Assembly: GCA_947494445.1 (NCBI GenBank) | Contig: CANLVD010000001.1 | Span: 62,001 to 126,000, forward strand | Source: an uncultured Paracoccaceae bacterium | GTDB lineage: Bacteria > Pseudomonadota > Alphaproteobacteria > Rhodobacterales > Rhodobacteraceae | Length of the DNA: 64,000 bases | Direction: 5' to 3' | Shown here: one piece after another, positions 8,788-17,873 of the stretch | Numbering within the stretch: the first letter of the stretch is position 1 | How the letters are laid out: each line of letters starts with the position of its first letter | Notes under the pieces: generated by a model | What the model was told of the DNA's origin: nothing | Databases searched by the model: none | The model's input: only the letters and a program-made list of their open reading frames with translations | Position numbers and translations under genes: made by a program

Positions 8788-9312
8788 ATGCCTTTGGCGC
8801 TTTACACCTTCGGACAGTTCACCCAGCCCGCCGAGCATGAGGTCAATGCCGGGTTTTTCGAGATGAATGACCCGATTTTCGATCTGGCTGACCGGGCTCC
8901 GGGTCTGATTGCGCGATCGGGCTATGCCATGGACGAGGGAACAGCGCCCTGGGGGCCAGAGGTCTATCCCGAGTTCTATACCGAGCGGGGTGACGGCTGG
9001 TCGCCCGCGACCCTGTCGCTATGGGAAGACATGGAATCGCTGTTTGCCTTCACCTATTCGGGGCTGCACGCGAAAGCGATGAAGCGTGGACGGGAGTGGT
9101 TCGAGGTGCCGACATGGCCGCCTCTGGTGCTGTGGTGGCATCAGGAAGCCGCGCGCCCGACCTGGGCCAAAGGTGTCGAACGGCTGATGCTTCTGCACGA
9201 AAACGGCCCATCGCCCGAGGCTTTCACCTTTCGCGAGGCCTTTGACGAGGCAGGGTCGCCCGTGGTGATCGACAAGACGCGGGTGCGGGCGTTGCGAGCG
9301 GAAACGGGTTGA
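8788..9312 (+). CDS. DUF3291 domain protein
   Basis: A cytoplasmic protein of 174 residues in the DUF3291 family (a dimeric alpha-beta barrel-like fold related to antibiotic-biosynthesis monooxygenases; the reaction is unknown). It starts with the family pattern LALYTFGQFTQPAEHE. Later come FFEMNDPIFDLADRAPGLIARSG and a Trp-rich region, FEVPTWPPLVLWWHQEA. A ribosome site (AGGAA) lies about ten bases before the ATG at 8788. Nothing in the context points to a pathway. Confidence 0.85.
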   Translation: MPLALYTFGQFTQPAEHEVNAGFFEMNDPIFDLADRAPGLIARSGYAMDEGTAPWGPEVYPEFYTERGDGWSPATLSLWEDMESLFAFTYSGLHAKAMKRGREWFEVPTWPPLVLWWHQEAARPTWAKGVERLMLLHENGPSPEAFTFREAFDEAGSPVVIDKTRVRALRAETG

Positions 9313-9372
9313 AAATTTGCCCTATGGGCGGTTTTGCGGTAAGATCAAAGGGTATTTGAAGAAAGACCTTTG

Positions 9373-10344
9373 ATGCTTGGTGCGTCGCTCTATCGCCTGT
9401 CCCATGCGGTTTTTGTGCTGGCGCTGGTCAGCATCATCAGCTTTGTCATGTTCCGCTTTGCGGGCGATCCCTGCTACGCGATCCTGCCGATAGATCACAC
9501 GCCGTTGCAATATGCCGATTGCCGGGCGCGGCTGTTTCTGGATGATCCGTTTCTCGTGCAATACGGCGCCTATCTAGAGCGGCTGAGCCGGGGTGATCTG
9601 GGTGTCTCGCTGCATTACGGAGAGCCTGTGCTGGGGCTGATCTTCCAGCGTTTTCCGGCCACGTTCGAACTGGTGATGCTGTCTGGGATCCTGTCGGTTC
9701 TGATTGGCATTCCGCTGGGTGTGCTGACGGCTGTGCGCCCGACCAGCCGCTGGTCAGGGCTGAGCCTGTCAGGCAGTCTTCTGGGGGCGTCCTTGCCCAC
9801 GTTTCTGATCGGCATTCTCCTGATGTGGATATTCGCGGTGGAACTGCGCTGGCTGCCGTCTTTCGGACGCGGCGAGACGGTGATGCTAGGGCATTGGGAT
9901 ACCGGCCTTTTGAGCAGCAGCGGCTGGCGGTCGATCATCCTGCCGGTGATCACGCTGACGCTGTTTCAGATCGCGGTGATCCTGCGGCTGGTGCGCAGCG
10001 CGATGCTGGAGATCCTGCGCAGTGATTTCGTGCGGTTCGCCAATGCGCGCGGGTTGCGGGCCGGGCGGGTGAACTACATCCATGCGCTGCCCAATGCGCT
10101 CATTCCGGTGGTGACCATCATCGGGTTGCAGATCGGCTCGGTCCTGTCCTTTGCCATCGTGACCGAGGTGGTGTTCCAGTGGCCCGGCATGGGGCTGATG
10201 TTCGTCAACGCGTTGCAGGCCGTCGATCTGCCGCTGATGGCGGCTTATCTGCTGGTCTGCGCGGTGTTCTTTCTGGTGATCAATCTGGTGGTCGACCTGC
10301 TTTATCTGGTGCTGGACCCGCGGATCGCGGTCGAGCGGTCATGA
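9373..10344 (+). CDS. Peptide/nickel-type ABC transporter permease, DppB-like, first copy
   Basis: Inner-membrane permease of 323 residues with six predicted spans. It has the N-terminal DppB signature (VSIISFVMFRFAGDPC) and the ABC coupling loop FANARGLRAGRVNYIHALPNAL near residue 225. The ATG at 9373 is used rather than the TTG immediately before it. It is a paralogue of the next permease: both contain WLPSFGRGETVM and VVFQWPGMG or TVFQWPGIG. Having two DppB-like genes side by side in one operon is unusual (see findings). No substrate-binding protein gene lies on either side of the cluster. Confidence 0.9.
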   Translation: MLGASLYRLSHAVFVLALVSIISFVMFRFAGDPCYAILPIDHTPLQYADCRARLFLDDPFLVQYGAYLERLSRGDLGVSLHYGEPVLGLIFQRFPATFELVMLSGILSVLIGIPLGVLTAVRPTSRWSGLSLSGSLLGASLPTFLIGILLMWIFAVELRWLPSFGRGETVMLGHWDTGLLSSSGWRSIILPVITLTLFQIAVILRLVRSAMLEILRSDFVRFANARGLRAGRVNYIHALPNALIPVVTIIGLQIGSVLSFAIVTEVVFQWPGMGLMFVNALQAVDLPLMAAYLLVCAVFFLVINLVVDLLYLVLDPRIAVERS

Positions 10345-10452
10345 GGACTGGTCAGAGGACACAATTTCCTGACGCTGGCCGGTTTTGACTGGACCCTGCC
10401 CCGCGCCAAGGGTTAGCGTTATCCCCGATTAACCTCTCGGGCTGTCTCATTC

Positions 10453-11433
10453 ATGCTTGCTTACGTCATCCAGCGCGTTGTCCAGTCATTCATTGTCCTT
10501 CTGATCGTGGGCCTTGTGGCGTTTTCCATGTTCAAATTCGTGGGCGATCCGATCGACAACATGCTGGGACAGGAGCGCACGGATGCCGATATCGAGCGGT
10601 TGCGCGGGGTGCTTGGCCTCGATCAGCCGTTTCCGGTGCAGTATTACAAGTTCCTGACCAATGCGGCGAAGGGCAATCTGGGGGTGTCCTACCGGCAGGG
10701 CCGTCCGGTCGCCGAGATCATAGCCCAGCGCGCGCCGGCCACTTTGGAACTGGCGGCGGTGTCGGGCTTTCTGGCGATGGTGTTCGGGATCGGATTAGGC
10801 GTCTTCACGGCAATCAGGCGAGACGGGTGGGCGGCCAACACGATCATGACGGTGTCGCTGATCGGGGTCTCGCTGCCGACGTTCCTGATCGGCATATTGC
10901 TGATCTACCTGTTCTCGGTCGAACTGGGCTGGCTGCCCAGTTTCGGACGCGGCGAGACGGTGATGATCGGCGGCTGGAGCACCGGGTTCCTGACCGCGAG
11001 CGGGTTGAAGGCGCTGATCCTGCCGTCGATCACGCTGGGGCTTTACCAGATGACGCTGATCATGCGGCTGGTGCGCTCGGAAATGCTTGAGGTATTGCGC
11101 GCCGATTACATCCGCTTTGCACGCGCCCGGGGCCTGCGCGAACGCTCCGTCAATTTCCGCCATGCGCTGAAGAACACCATGGTGCCGGTGATCACGGTGA
11201 CCGGCCTGCAGCTGGGATCGATCATCGCCTTTGCCATTATCACCGAGACGGTGTTCCAGTGGCCCGGCATCGGTCTGCTGTTCATCAACGCGATCCAGTT
11301 CGTCGATATTCCGGTGATGGCGGCCTATCTGATGATCATCTCGGTGATGTTCGTGGGCATCAACCTGCTGGTCGACCTGCTCTATGTGGCGATTGATCCG
11401 CGCCTGAGAACCGACAGAGCGGGGGCTCACTGA
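10453..11433 (+). CDS. Peptide/nickel-type ABC transporter permease, DppB-like, second copy
   Basis: Inner-membrane permease of 326 residues with the DppB-type start MLAYVIQRVVQSFIVLL, the conserved FKFVGDPIDNML, and the coupling loop FARARGLRERSVNFRHALKNT. It probably pairs with the DppC-like subunit directly downstream, since that gene begins at the stop of this one (TGATG). A 108-base gap separates it from the first permease copy. The substrate is unknown; peptides, opines or other small molecules are all possible for this transporter class. Confidence 0.92.
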   Translation: MLAYVIQRVVQSFIVLLIVGLVAFSMFKFVGDPIDNMLGQERTDADIERLRGVLGLDQPFPVQYYKFLTNAAKGNLGVSYRQGRPVAEIIAQRAPATLELAAVSGFLAMVFGIGLGVFTAIRRDGWAANTIMTVSLIGVSLPTFLIGILLIYLFSVELGWLPSFGRGETVMIGGWSTGFLTASGLKALILPSITLGLYQMTLIMRLVRSEMLEVLRADYIRFARARGLRERSVNFRHALKNTMVPVITVTGLQLGSIIAFAIITETVFQWPGIGLLFINAIQFVDIPVMAAYLMIISVMFVGINLLVDLLYVAIDPRLRTDRAGAH

Positions 11434-12347
11434 TGAACGCGCTGGCACGAGCCCTGAATTCCGACATCGGATATTCCTTCCGCAAGACGCCAGTGGCGAT
11501 GGTCTCGGCGGTGGTGGTCACGATTTTGATCCTGTCGGCTGTCCTTGCACCGCTTGTTGCCCCCTACAATCCCTTTGATCCCGCGACCCTGAACCTGATG
11601 AACGGGTTTTCCAAACCGATGGAACCGAACGCCTTTACCGGTGATGTGTTCTGGCTTGGCACCGATGATCAGGGGCGCGATGTCTTCTCGACGATCCTTT
11701 ACGGCATGCGGGTCTCGCTGTTCGTTGGATTTGCCGCCGTGCTTTTTGCTCTGACGCTGGGGGTCACGCTGGGATTGCTGGCGGGCTATATCGGTGGCTG
11801 GACCGAGACGCTGATCATGCGCGCGGCCGATGTGCAGCTGACCTTCCCCTCCATTCTTGTGGCCATGCTGATCTTCGGCATCGCCAAGGGCTTCACACCT
11901 GTGGACATGCGCGACCAGATGGCGATCTGGGTGCTGATCATCGCCATCGGGCTGAGCGACTGGGTGCAGTTTGCCCGCGTGGTGCGCGGCGCGACGCTGG
12001 TGGAAAAGAACAAGGAATATGTTCAGGCCGCCCGCCTGATCGGGCGCAGACCCGGGGCGATCATGATCCGGCACATCCTGCCAAATGTGCTGTCACCGGT
12101 GCTGGTGATTGCCACCATCAGCCTTGCGCTGGCGATCATCGCAGAGGCCACGCTCAGCTTTCTGGGCGTGGGCGCGCCACCCACCCAACCCTCGCTCGGG
12201 ACGCTGATCCGCATTGGGCAGGGCTTCCTGTTCTCGGGCGAATGGTGGATCCTGCTGTTCCCCGCCGTCACCCTTCTGGCTCTTGCCCTGTCGGTCAACC
12301 TGCTGGGCGACTGGCTGCGCGATGCGCTGAACCCGAAATTGAGATGA
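11433..12347 (+). CDS. Peptide/nickel-type ABC transporter permease, DppC-like
   Basis: Second permease type of the transporter, 304 residues. It starts with the DppC-like cytoplasmic segment and first span (TPVAMVSAVVVTILILSAVLAP), carries the periplasmic motif WLGTDDQGRDVFST, and has the coupling loop YVQAARLIGRRPGAIMIRHILPNV. The C-terminal LLGDWLRDALNPKLR is typical. The ATG shares one base with the stop of the preceding permease. Confidence 0.93.
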   Translation: MNALARALNSDIGYSFRKTPVAMVSAVVVTILILSAVLAPLVAPYNPFDPATLNLMNGFSKPMEPNAFTGDVFWLGTDDQGRDVFSTILYGMRVSLFVGFAAVLFALTLGVTLGLLAGYIGGWTETLIMRAADVQLTFPSILVAMLIFGIAKGFTPVDMRDQMAIWVLIIAIGLSDWVQFARVVRGATLVEKNKEYVQAARLIGRRPGAIMIRHILPNVLSPVLVIATISLALAIIAEATLSFLGVGAPPTQPSLGTLIRIGQGFLFSGEWWILLFPAVTLLALALSVNLLGDWLRDALNPKLR

Positions 12348-12429
12348 TCCCCTTGTTCCTACTTCTTGGTAAAAATATCCATCCGCACCACACGACCCCT
12401 GCACGCCATCCCGGCAGGAGCGCTGACCT

Positions 12430-13401
12430 GTGACTGATCCTGTTCTGTCCGTGCGCAACCTCAGCGTCGAGATCCCGACACGTGCAGGCATCCTCAAACC
12501 CGTGGACGGCGTCTCCTACGACATCGCCAAGGGCGAGATTCTGGGCGTTGTCGGCGAAAGCGGGGCCGGCAAATCCATGGCCGGCAACGCGATCATCGGG
12601 CTGTTGACCCGGCCCGCGCATATCTCGGGCGGGGAGGTCTGGCTGAACGGCAACCGCATCGACACGCTGGAACCCGAGATGCTGCGGCGGATGCGGGGCA
12701 AGGAAATCGGGATGGTCTTTCAGGACCCGCTCACCTCGCTCAACCCGCTTCTGCCCATCGGGGACCAGTTGACCGAGACCATTCTGGAGCATCTGCCGGT
12801 CACCAAGGCCGAGGCCGAGGCCCGCGCGCTCAAAGGGCTGGAAGAGGTCGGTATTCCGGCTGCCGCACAGCGCATGGGCTCCTACCCGCATGAGTTTTCC
12901 GGCGGCATGCGCCAGCGCGTGGTGATCGCGCTTGCGCTCTGTGCCGAGCCCAGCCTGATCATCGCGGACGAGCCGACGACGGCGCTGGATGTCTCGGTGC
13001 AGGCGCAGATCGTGGCGCTCTTGAAAAAGCTCTGCCGGGAAAAGGGCACGGCGGTGATGCTGGTGACCCATGATATGGGCGTGATTGCTGAGGCCTCTGA
13101 CCGGGTGGCGGTGATGTATGCGGGCCGTCTGGCCGAACTGGGACCGGTGCGCGATGTGCTGACCCATCCGATGCATCCCTATACGCACGGGCTGATGGGG
13201 TCCACGCCGCTGGCCTCGAAAGGCCTTGCGCGGCTCAACCAGATCCCCGGATCGATGCCGCGTCTGGGCGCGCTGCCCGACGGCTGTGCGTTCAATCCGC
13301 GCTGTCCCAAGGCCGATGCCAAATGCCGGGCAAACCCGGCGCCTGTGATGAACGAGCGGGCGTCCTGCTGGCACCCGATGATCCCGGGGCAGACGTCATG
13401 A
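12430..13401 (+). CDS. Peptide/nickel-type ABC transporter ATP-binding protein, DppD-like
   Basis: ATPase of 323 residues. Walker A is GESGAGKSM near residue 40, the signature is EFSGGMRQRVVIALAL, Walker B is LIIADEPTTALD, and the switch is VTHDMG. The C-terminal oligopeptide/dipeptide domain has CAFNPRCPKADAKC, which may bind an Fe-S cluster in this subfamily. The GTG at 12430 follows an 82-base gap after the permease. It overlaps the next ATPase by 4 bp (ATGA). Confidence 0.93.
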   Translation: MTDPVLSVRNLSVEIPTRAGILKPVDGVSYDIAKGEILGVVGESGAGKSMAGNAIIGLLTRPAHISGGEVWLNGNRIDTLEPEMLRRMRGKEIGMVFQDPLTSLNPLLPIGDQLTETILEHLPVTKAEAEARALKGLEEVGIPAAAQRMGSYPHEFSGGMRQRVVIALALCAEPSLIIADEPTTALDVSVQAQIVALLKKLCREKGTAVMLVTHDMGVIAEASDRVAVMYAGRLAELGPVRDVLTHPMHPYTHGLMGSTPLASKGLARLNQIPGSMPRLGALPDGCAFNPRCPKADAKCRANPAPVMNERASCWHPMIPGQTS

Positions 13402-14360
13402 GTTATGTCTCCGTCAAATCCCTGTCGCGGGTCTTCGATGTCTCGAAACCCTGGCTGAACCGGATGATCGAGCGGTTGCCCAGGGCGCATCTGAAGGCTG
13501 TCTCGGACGTCTCCTTCGATATCGACGCGCGCAAGGTCTATGCGCTGGTGGGCGAAAGCGGCTCGGGCAAATCGACCATCGGCAAGATGGTGGTGGGTCT
13601 GTTGCAACCCAGTCAGGGCACGGTCGAGATCGGCGGGGTCGATCTGAAGAACGAGACCGATGCCGAGAAGGTCGACAAGACGCGGTCCGACATCCAGATG
13701 ATCTTTCAGGATCCCTATGCCTCGCTCAACCCGCGCTGGCGGGTGGCCCAGATCATCGAGGAGCCAGTGACCGCGCGGGGCGGTGATGCCAATGGTCTGG
13801 CGGAGCGGTTGCTTGAGCAGGTCGGCCTGTCGGCGCTGGATGCGCGCAAGTTTCCCCATGAGTTTTCGGGCGGGCAGCGGCAGCGCATCTGTATTGCGCG
13901 GGCACTTGCCTCGAACCCCAAGATGATCGTCTGTGACGAGCCGACCTCGGCGCTGGATGTGTCTGTGCAGGCGCAGGTGCTGAACCTGATGAAGGACCTG
14001 CAGGAGGATCTGGGGCTGACTTATCTGTTCGTCAGCCATGACCTGACGGTGGTTCAGCATATGGCCGATACGGTGGGTGTCCTGTATCTGGGGCGGCTGG
14101 TCGAGGAGGCCCCGCGCGATGCCCTGTTTGGTGCGCCGAAGCATCCCTATACGCAGATGCTGCTGGATGCAGCACCCAAGCTGGACGGCTTTGGCCGCGA
14201 GGTGCCGCCGCCGCAGGGCGAGATCCCCGATCCGATCAACCCGCCGTCGGGCTGTGCCTTCCATCCGCGCTGCCCCAGAGCGGTGGCGCGCTGCAAAGCG
14301 GAACTGCCCGAGATGCGCAGGATCGGCGAGACCCGGGTGGCTTGTCATCTGGCGGAATGA
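13398..14360 (+). CDS. Peptide/nickel-type ABC transporter ATP-binding protein, DppF-like
   Basis: Second ATPase, 320 residues. Walker A is [12 protein letters not shown], the Q-loop reads [14 protein letters not shown], the signature is [16 protein letters not shown], and Walker B is [12 protein letters not shown]. The C-terminal [14 protein letters not shown] matches the oligopeptide transporter C-terminal domain. The ATG at 13398 overlaps the stop of the DppD-like gene, and homology starts there although the frame is open earlier. It closes the five-gene transporter operon. Confidence 0.93.
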   Translation: MSYVSVKSLSRVFDVSKPWLNRMIERLPRAHLKAVSDVSFDIDARKVYALVGESGSGKSTIGKMVVGLLQPSQGTVEIGGVDLKNETDAEKVDKTRSDIQMIFQDPYASLNPRWRVAQIIEEPVTARGGDANGLAERLLEQVGLSALDARKFPHEFSGGQRQRICIARALASNPKMIVCDEPTSALDVSVQAQVLNLMKDLQEDLGLTYLFVSHDLTVVQHMADTVGVLYLGRLVEEAPRDALFGAPKHPYTQMLLDAAPKLDGFGREVPPPQGEIPDPINPPSGCAFHPRCPRAVARCKAELPEMRRIGETRVACHLAE

Positions 14361-14427
14361 CCTGATCTTATGGATAGGTCAATCGGCACTCACATTTTCT
14401 GAGACACAGCCGATGCGCGAACTTATT

Positions 14428-14444
14428 GATTTTTATTAAAAATC
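14428..14444. promoter_or_regulatory. 17-bp palindrome upstream of the VPLPA-CTERM gene
   Basis: GATTTTTA and TAAAAATC are perfect 8-base inverted arms around one central T, in an AT-rich patch about 75 bases before the ATG at 14519. This is the only AT-rich symmetric element between the transporter operon and the exported-protein gene, so it is a candidate operator. No regulator can be assigned. Confidence 0.45.
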
Positions 14445-14518
14445 ATGGTTGAGTTGACTTTAAGTTAGGTGATGGGCGCAGGCATTTGCCGCGTCCGCGT
14501 ATTTCTGGGGACAAAATC

Positions 14519-15202
14519 ATGATTAAAACAACGCTTTCCGCGGCAGTGCTGGCAGTCGCTCTGCCGGTCATGGGTCATGCAGCCGCAACGACAACGATCA
14601 CTTTCGGTGATGAAGATTGCTTCGGGCTGGGCACTTCCTCGCCCTGCACATCGCTGCCTAATCCAACCACAGGTCCGGATTACTTCGACAACAGCAACGT
14701 GCTCGACCCTGTGGGTCAGGACCAGTATGGCGTCATCGGCATGCAGTCCTATGACATTAATCTTTCCTTTGGAACGCGCGAGATCGACTCGGTGGAGCTG
14801 ATCCTGCGCTGGGCCGGGCTGGACATCGGCTTTGGCGCCGATTTCGCTGGTGGTGGTGTTGCAACTGATCCTGATGGTGCAAGCGTACAGGTCAACGGAA
14901 CCCAGATTGACGTGCTCAAAGACCCTATTGGGAACCCCCTGGCGATCCACGAGACAACGACAGTGTTTGACAAGGCGCTGATCGACAAGAATGGCGTGAA
15001 CACGTTCAAGATCATTCCCGAGATGGACTTTAACCTATTGGAAGATTGGGCGCTTGATTTCGTGAAGCTCAGAATCGTCTCCTCGGATCCGGGCACTGGT
15101 GGTGGCGGGGGTACGGTTGTGCCGCTTCCCGGTTCGCTGAGCCTGATGCTGGCGGGACTGGGTCTGGCCGGGGTCGTGGCTGCACGGCGCAAAGCACGCT
15201 GA
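14519..15202 (+). CDS. VPLPA-CTERM sorting-domain exported protein
   Basis: An exported protein of 227 residues. It has a signal peptide (MIKTTLSAAVLAVALPVMGHA), a beta-rich middle resembling lectin-like or carbohydrate-binding surface proteins of this class, and a Gly-rich linker (DPGTGGGGG). The C-terminal sorting signal reads VPLPGSLSLMLAGLGLAG and ends in RRKAR. Proteins with this tail are processed by a dedicated exosortase (XrtD type) and displayed on or released from the cell surface. The exosortase itself is not in this window. The ATG at 14519 is preceded by GGGGAC. The function of the middle domain is unknown. Confidence 0.85.
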   Translation: MIKTTLSAAVLAVALPVMGHAAATTTITFGDEDCFGLGTSSPCTSLPNPTTGPDYFDNSNVLDPVGQDQYGVIGMQSYDINLSFGTREIDSVELILRWAGLDIGFGADFAGGGVATDPDGASVQVNGTQIDVLKDPIGNPLAIHETTTVFDKALIDKNGVNTFKIIPEMDFNLLEDWALDFVKLRIVSSDPGTGGGGGTVVPLPGSLSLMLAGLGLAGVVAARRKAR

Positions 15203-15233
15203 TCTGAATTTGCGACTTTTCATTGAAGAGTAA

Positions 15234-15257
15234 CCGGAGGCCAAAGGCGGCCTTCGG
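15234..15257. other. Hairpin between two exported-protein genes
   Basis: CCGGAGGCC (15234-15242) and GGCCTTCGG (15249-15257) form a 9-base stem with one G-T pair and a 6-base loop. No T-tract follows, so it is more likely an RNA stability or attenuation element than a terminator. Confidence 0.35.
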
Positions 15258-15308
15258 ACCAAGTGTTGCACCTTATTTCTTGGAAATGGTCCTGGGGGGA
15301 CAACAAAC

Positions 15309-15935
15309 ATGCTTACCAAACTCAAATTAACCGCATTGGCCGCCGCAGTTGCCTCGGGCACGACTTTCGCACCAGCAGCAGGTCAGGCGCAGGAGTACTG
15401 GATCGGTCAGATTGTCATGGGCGGGTGGAACTTCTGCCCGCGTTCGACCACGCCGGCCGCCGGACAATTGCTTGCAGTCCAGCAATATACGGCATTGTTT
15501 TCGCTTTACGGCACGACCTATGGCGGCGACGGGCGCACGACCTTTGGTCTGCCGGATCTGCGCGGCCGGACAGCGGTTGCACAGGGGCAGGGCCCGGGCC
15601 TGAGCCGCCAGGTGCTTGGTCAAAAAACAGGCGCTGAAACCGTCACGCTGAACCAGAACAACCTGCCTGCACATACCCACACGGCCACAGGTGTGGCGGT
15701 CGGGCTGAACACACCGGGCTCATCGCCCCTGCCCACCTCCAACATGCCGTCGATCTCGACCTCGACGAATTTTGCGAGCCCAAGCGGGGGTGGTGCACAG
15801 ACCGACATGGCTGCGGGCAGCGTGAAAGTCACGGTAAACTCCGCCGGTGGCAACGCACCGGTCAGCGTGATGCAACCGACATTGGCAGTGCAGTATTGCG
15901 TGGTGTTGCAGGGGCTTTTCCCGTCACGCAACTGA
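15309..15935 (+). CDS. Exported phage tail collar domain protein
   Basis: A 208-residue protein with a signal peptide (LKLTALAAAVASGTTFAPAAGQAQ) followed by a tail-collar fold as found in microcystin-dependent protein MdpB and phage tail fibres. Diagnostic parts are IGQIVMGGWNFCPR, LFSLYGTTYGGDGRTTFGLPDLRGR, LNQNNLPAHTHT, and a C-terminal VMQPTLAVQYCVVLQGLFPSRN. No other phage genes surround it, and the signal peptide argues for a bacterial surface or secreted role. It follows the CTERM protein on the same strand, 106 bases away. Confidence 0.85.
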   Translation: MLTKLKLTALAAAVASGTTFAPAAGQAQEYWIGQIVMGGWNFCPRSTTPAAGQLLAVQQYTALFSLYGTTYGGDGRTTFGLPDLRGRTAVAQGQGPGLSRQVLGQKTGAETVTLNQNNLPAHTHTATGVAVGLNTPGSSPLPTSNMPSISTSTNFASPSGGGAQTDMAAGSVKVTVNSAGGNAPVSVMQPTLAVQYCVVLQGLFPSRN

Positions 15936-15955
15936 TGGCCTGATCAGGAATGATG

Positions 15956-15995
15956 GCGCGCGTCCCGGATAAATCGGGCGCGCGCTTTTTCTTTT
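15956..15995 (+). terminator. Rho-independent terminator after the tail-collar gene
   Basis: GCGCGCG (15956-15962) pairs with CGCGCGC (15979-15985), extended by CCCG and CGGG next to the loop with a one-base bulge. The stem is followed by TTTTTCTTTT at 15986-15995. It lies 21 bases after the tail-collar stop and before pyrC. Confidence 0.85.
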
Positions 15996-16075
15996 GAGCC
16001 CCGTGTGGCTTGAGCGCTTGGCAATCGCCCGCCTTCCTGCCAGTTTGAGCGCGATTTCACAAAGCCCGAGGCACC

Positions 16076-17119
16076 ATGCAGACCCTGACCATCCGCAAAC
16101 CCGATGATTGGCATCTTCACCTGCGCGACGGCGCGGTGATGCAGGCGGTCACGCCCGAAACCAGCCGTGATTTCGGCCGTGCGATCATCATGCCCAATCT
16201 GGTGCCGCCGGTGGTGACCGGCGCGGATGCGCGTGCGTATCGCGAGCGGATCATGGCCTGTGTGCCCGAAGGCGACGGGTTTTCCCCGCTGATGACGCTT
16301 TACCTGACCGAGACGACGGATGCCGCTGATGTGATTGCGTCCTATCGCGATGGGCTGGTGCATGCGGTGAAGCTTTACCCGGCCGGGGCCACGACAAATT
16401 CGCAATCGGGTGTGCGGGACATCGAGACCGTGTTGCCAGTGCTGGAAAAGATGGCTGAGGCCGGAATGCCGCTGTGCGTGCATGGTGAGGTGACGGACCC
16501 GGCGATTGATATCTTCGACCGGGAAGCGGCATTCATCGAGACGGTGCTGGAGCCGTTGCGCGCGCGCCTGCCTGAATTGCGGGTCTGCATGGAGCATGTG
16601 ACGACGCGCGACGGGGTGGATTATGTGATGGCGGCGGACAGCAATCTGGTCTGCACGCTGACCACCCATCACCTGATCATCAACCGCAACCACATTCTGG
16701 CCGGTGGTATCCGGCCGCATTACTACTGCCTGCCGGTGGCAAAGCGCGAAGAGCACCGACTGGCCCTGCGCAAGGCTGCGATCTCGGGCGATGCGCGGGT
16801 GTTTCTGGGCACCGACAGCGCACCGCATCTGGACCCTTTGAAGGAAAGCGCCTGTGGATGTGCGGGTGTGTTTTCGGCCACCAACACCATGGCCTGCCTG
16901 GCCCATGTCTTTGAGGAAGAAGGCGCGCTGGACAAGCTGGAGGCCTTTGCCTCGCTCAATGGGCCGCGCTGGTATGGGCTGGAACCCAATGGCGGGACGA
17001 TGACGTTGACCCGGTCGGACGCTCCTGTGAGCTATCCCGACAAGATCGACACGGACGAGGGGCCGATCACGCTGTTTGATCCGGGCTTTGATCTGCATTG
17101 GTCGGTGACGCGGGACTGA
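16076..17119 (+). CDS. pyrC: Dihydroorotase
   Basis: Cyclises N-carbamoyl-aspartate to dihydroorotate, the third step of pyrimidine synthesis. It has 347 residues, matching the E. coli-type (class II) enzyme. Metal-binding motif WHLHLRDG lies near residue 12, the carbamylated Lys is in [12 protein letters not shown], a His ligand is in VHGEVTD, and the catalytic Asp is in FLGTDSAPH. It is followed by pyrE 69 bases downstream on the same strand, an operon of two pyrimidine steps. Confidence 0.95.
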   Translation: MQTLTIRKPDDWHLHLRDGAVMQAVTPETSRDFGRAIIMPNLVPPVVTGADARAYRERIMACVPEGDGFSPLMTLYLTETTDAADVIASYRDGLVHAVKLYPAGATTNSQSGVRDIETVLPVLEKMAEAGMPLCVHGEVTDPAIDIFDREAAFIETVLEPLRARLPELRVCMEHVTTRDGVDYVMAADSNLVCTLTTHHLIINRNHILAGGIRPHYYCLPVAKREEHRLALRKAAISGDARVFLGTDSAPHLDPLKESACGCAGVFSATNTMACLAHVFEEEGALDKLEAFASLNGPRWYGLEPNGGTMTLTRSDAPVSYPDKIDTDEGPITLFDPGFDLHWSVTRD

Positions 17120-17188
17120 TTTGCGGGCTTTCGCGCGGGGGCCGAACCGTCTAGAACCGCGCAAAGCAATTTGCGGAGACCGACGCCC

Positions 17189-17863
17189 ATGACCACCTGT
17201 TCCTTTCCCGACAAGGCCCTGATGGCCAAGCTGACCGCGCGTGCGCTTCTGGAGATCAAAGCGGTGCATTTCCGGGCGGACGAGCCGTTCAAGCTGACCT
17301 CGGGCATGGTGTCGCCGGTTTATATCGATTGTCGCAAGCTGATCTCGTATCCGCGGATTCGGGCCAATCTGATGGATTTCGCGGTCTCGACGATTTACCG
17401 CGATGTTGGGTTTGAGGCGTTCGACGCGGTGGCCGGTGGCGAGACGGCGGGCATTCCGTTTTCGGCGTGGATTGCCGAGCGGATGGGGCTGCCGATGCAA
17501 TATGTGCGCAAAAAGCCCAAGGGGTTCGGGCGGGATGCGCAGATCGAGGGGGATATCTCGGAGGGGCAGAATGTGCTGCTGGTCGAAGATCTGACCACCG
17601 ACGGCGGATCGAAGCTGAAATTTGCCGAAGCGATCCGCAAGACCGGCGCGAATTGTGCACATACGCTGGTGGTGTTCTACTATGACATCTTCAAATCCGC
17701 GCCGCAGACGCTGGGCGATGCCGGGCTGTCGCTGCATTATCTGGCGACATGGTGGGATGTGCTGGCAGAAGCGCGCGACAGCGGTGCGTTCGATGCAGAA
17801 ACCTTGCGACAGGTCGAGGCGTTTCTCAACGCCCCGACGGACTGGTCAGACGCGCGCAGCTGA
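17189..17863 (+). CDS. pyrE: Orotate phosphoribosyltransferase
   Basis: Makes orotidine 5'-phosphate from orotate and PRPP. The product is 224 residues. Motifs are [19 protein letters not shown] near residue 27, [10 protein letters not shown], and the PRPP loop [13 protein letters not shown]. The ATG at 17189, with GGAG about 12 bases before it, is preferred to a TTG at 17171. The stop lies 10 bases from the stop of the convergent toroid-protein gene. Confidence 0.95.
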   Translation: MTTCSFPDKALMAKLTARALLEIKAVHFRADEPFKLTSGMVSPVYIDCRKLISYPRIRANLMDFAVSTIYRDVGFEAFDAVAGGETAGIPFSAWIAERMGLPMQYVRKKPKGFGRDAQIEGDISEGQNVLLVEDLTTDGGSKLKFAEAIRKTGANCAHTLVVFYYDIFKSAPQTLGDAGLSLHYLATWWDVLAEARDSGAFDAETLRQVEAFLNAPTDWSDARS

Positions 17864-17873
17864 GACACTGCGT

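Noticed and set aside
15309-15935. Possible prophage remnant suggested by the tail-collar domain
   Set aside because: The protein has a signal peptide and no integrase, capsid or tail genes are nearby.
15944-17737. 597-codon open frame opposite pyrC and pyrE
   Set aside because: Antisense to two certain genes, rich in Arg, His and Gln, with no motifs.
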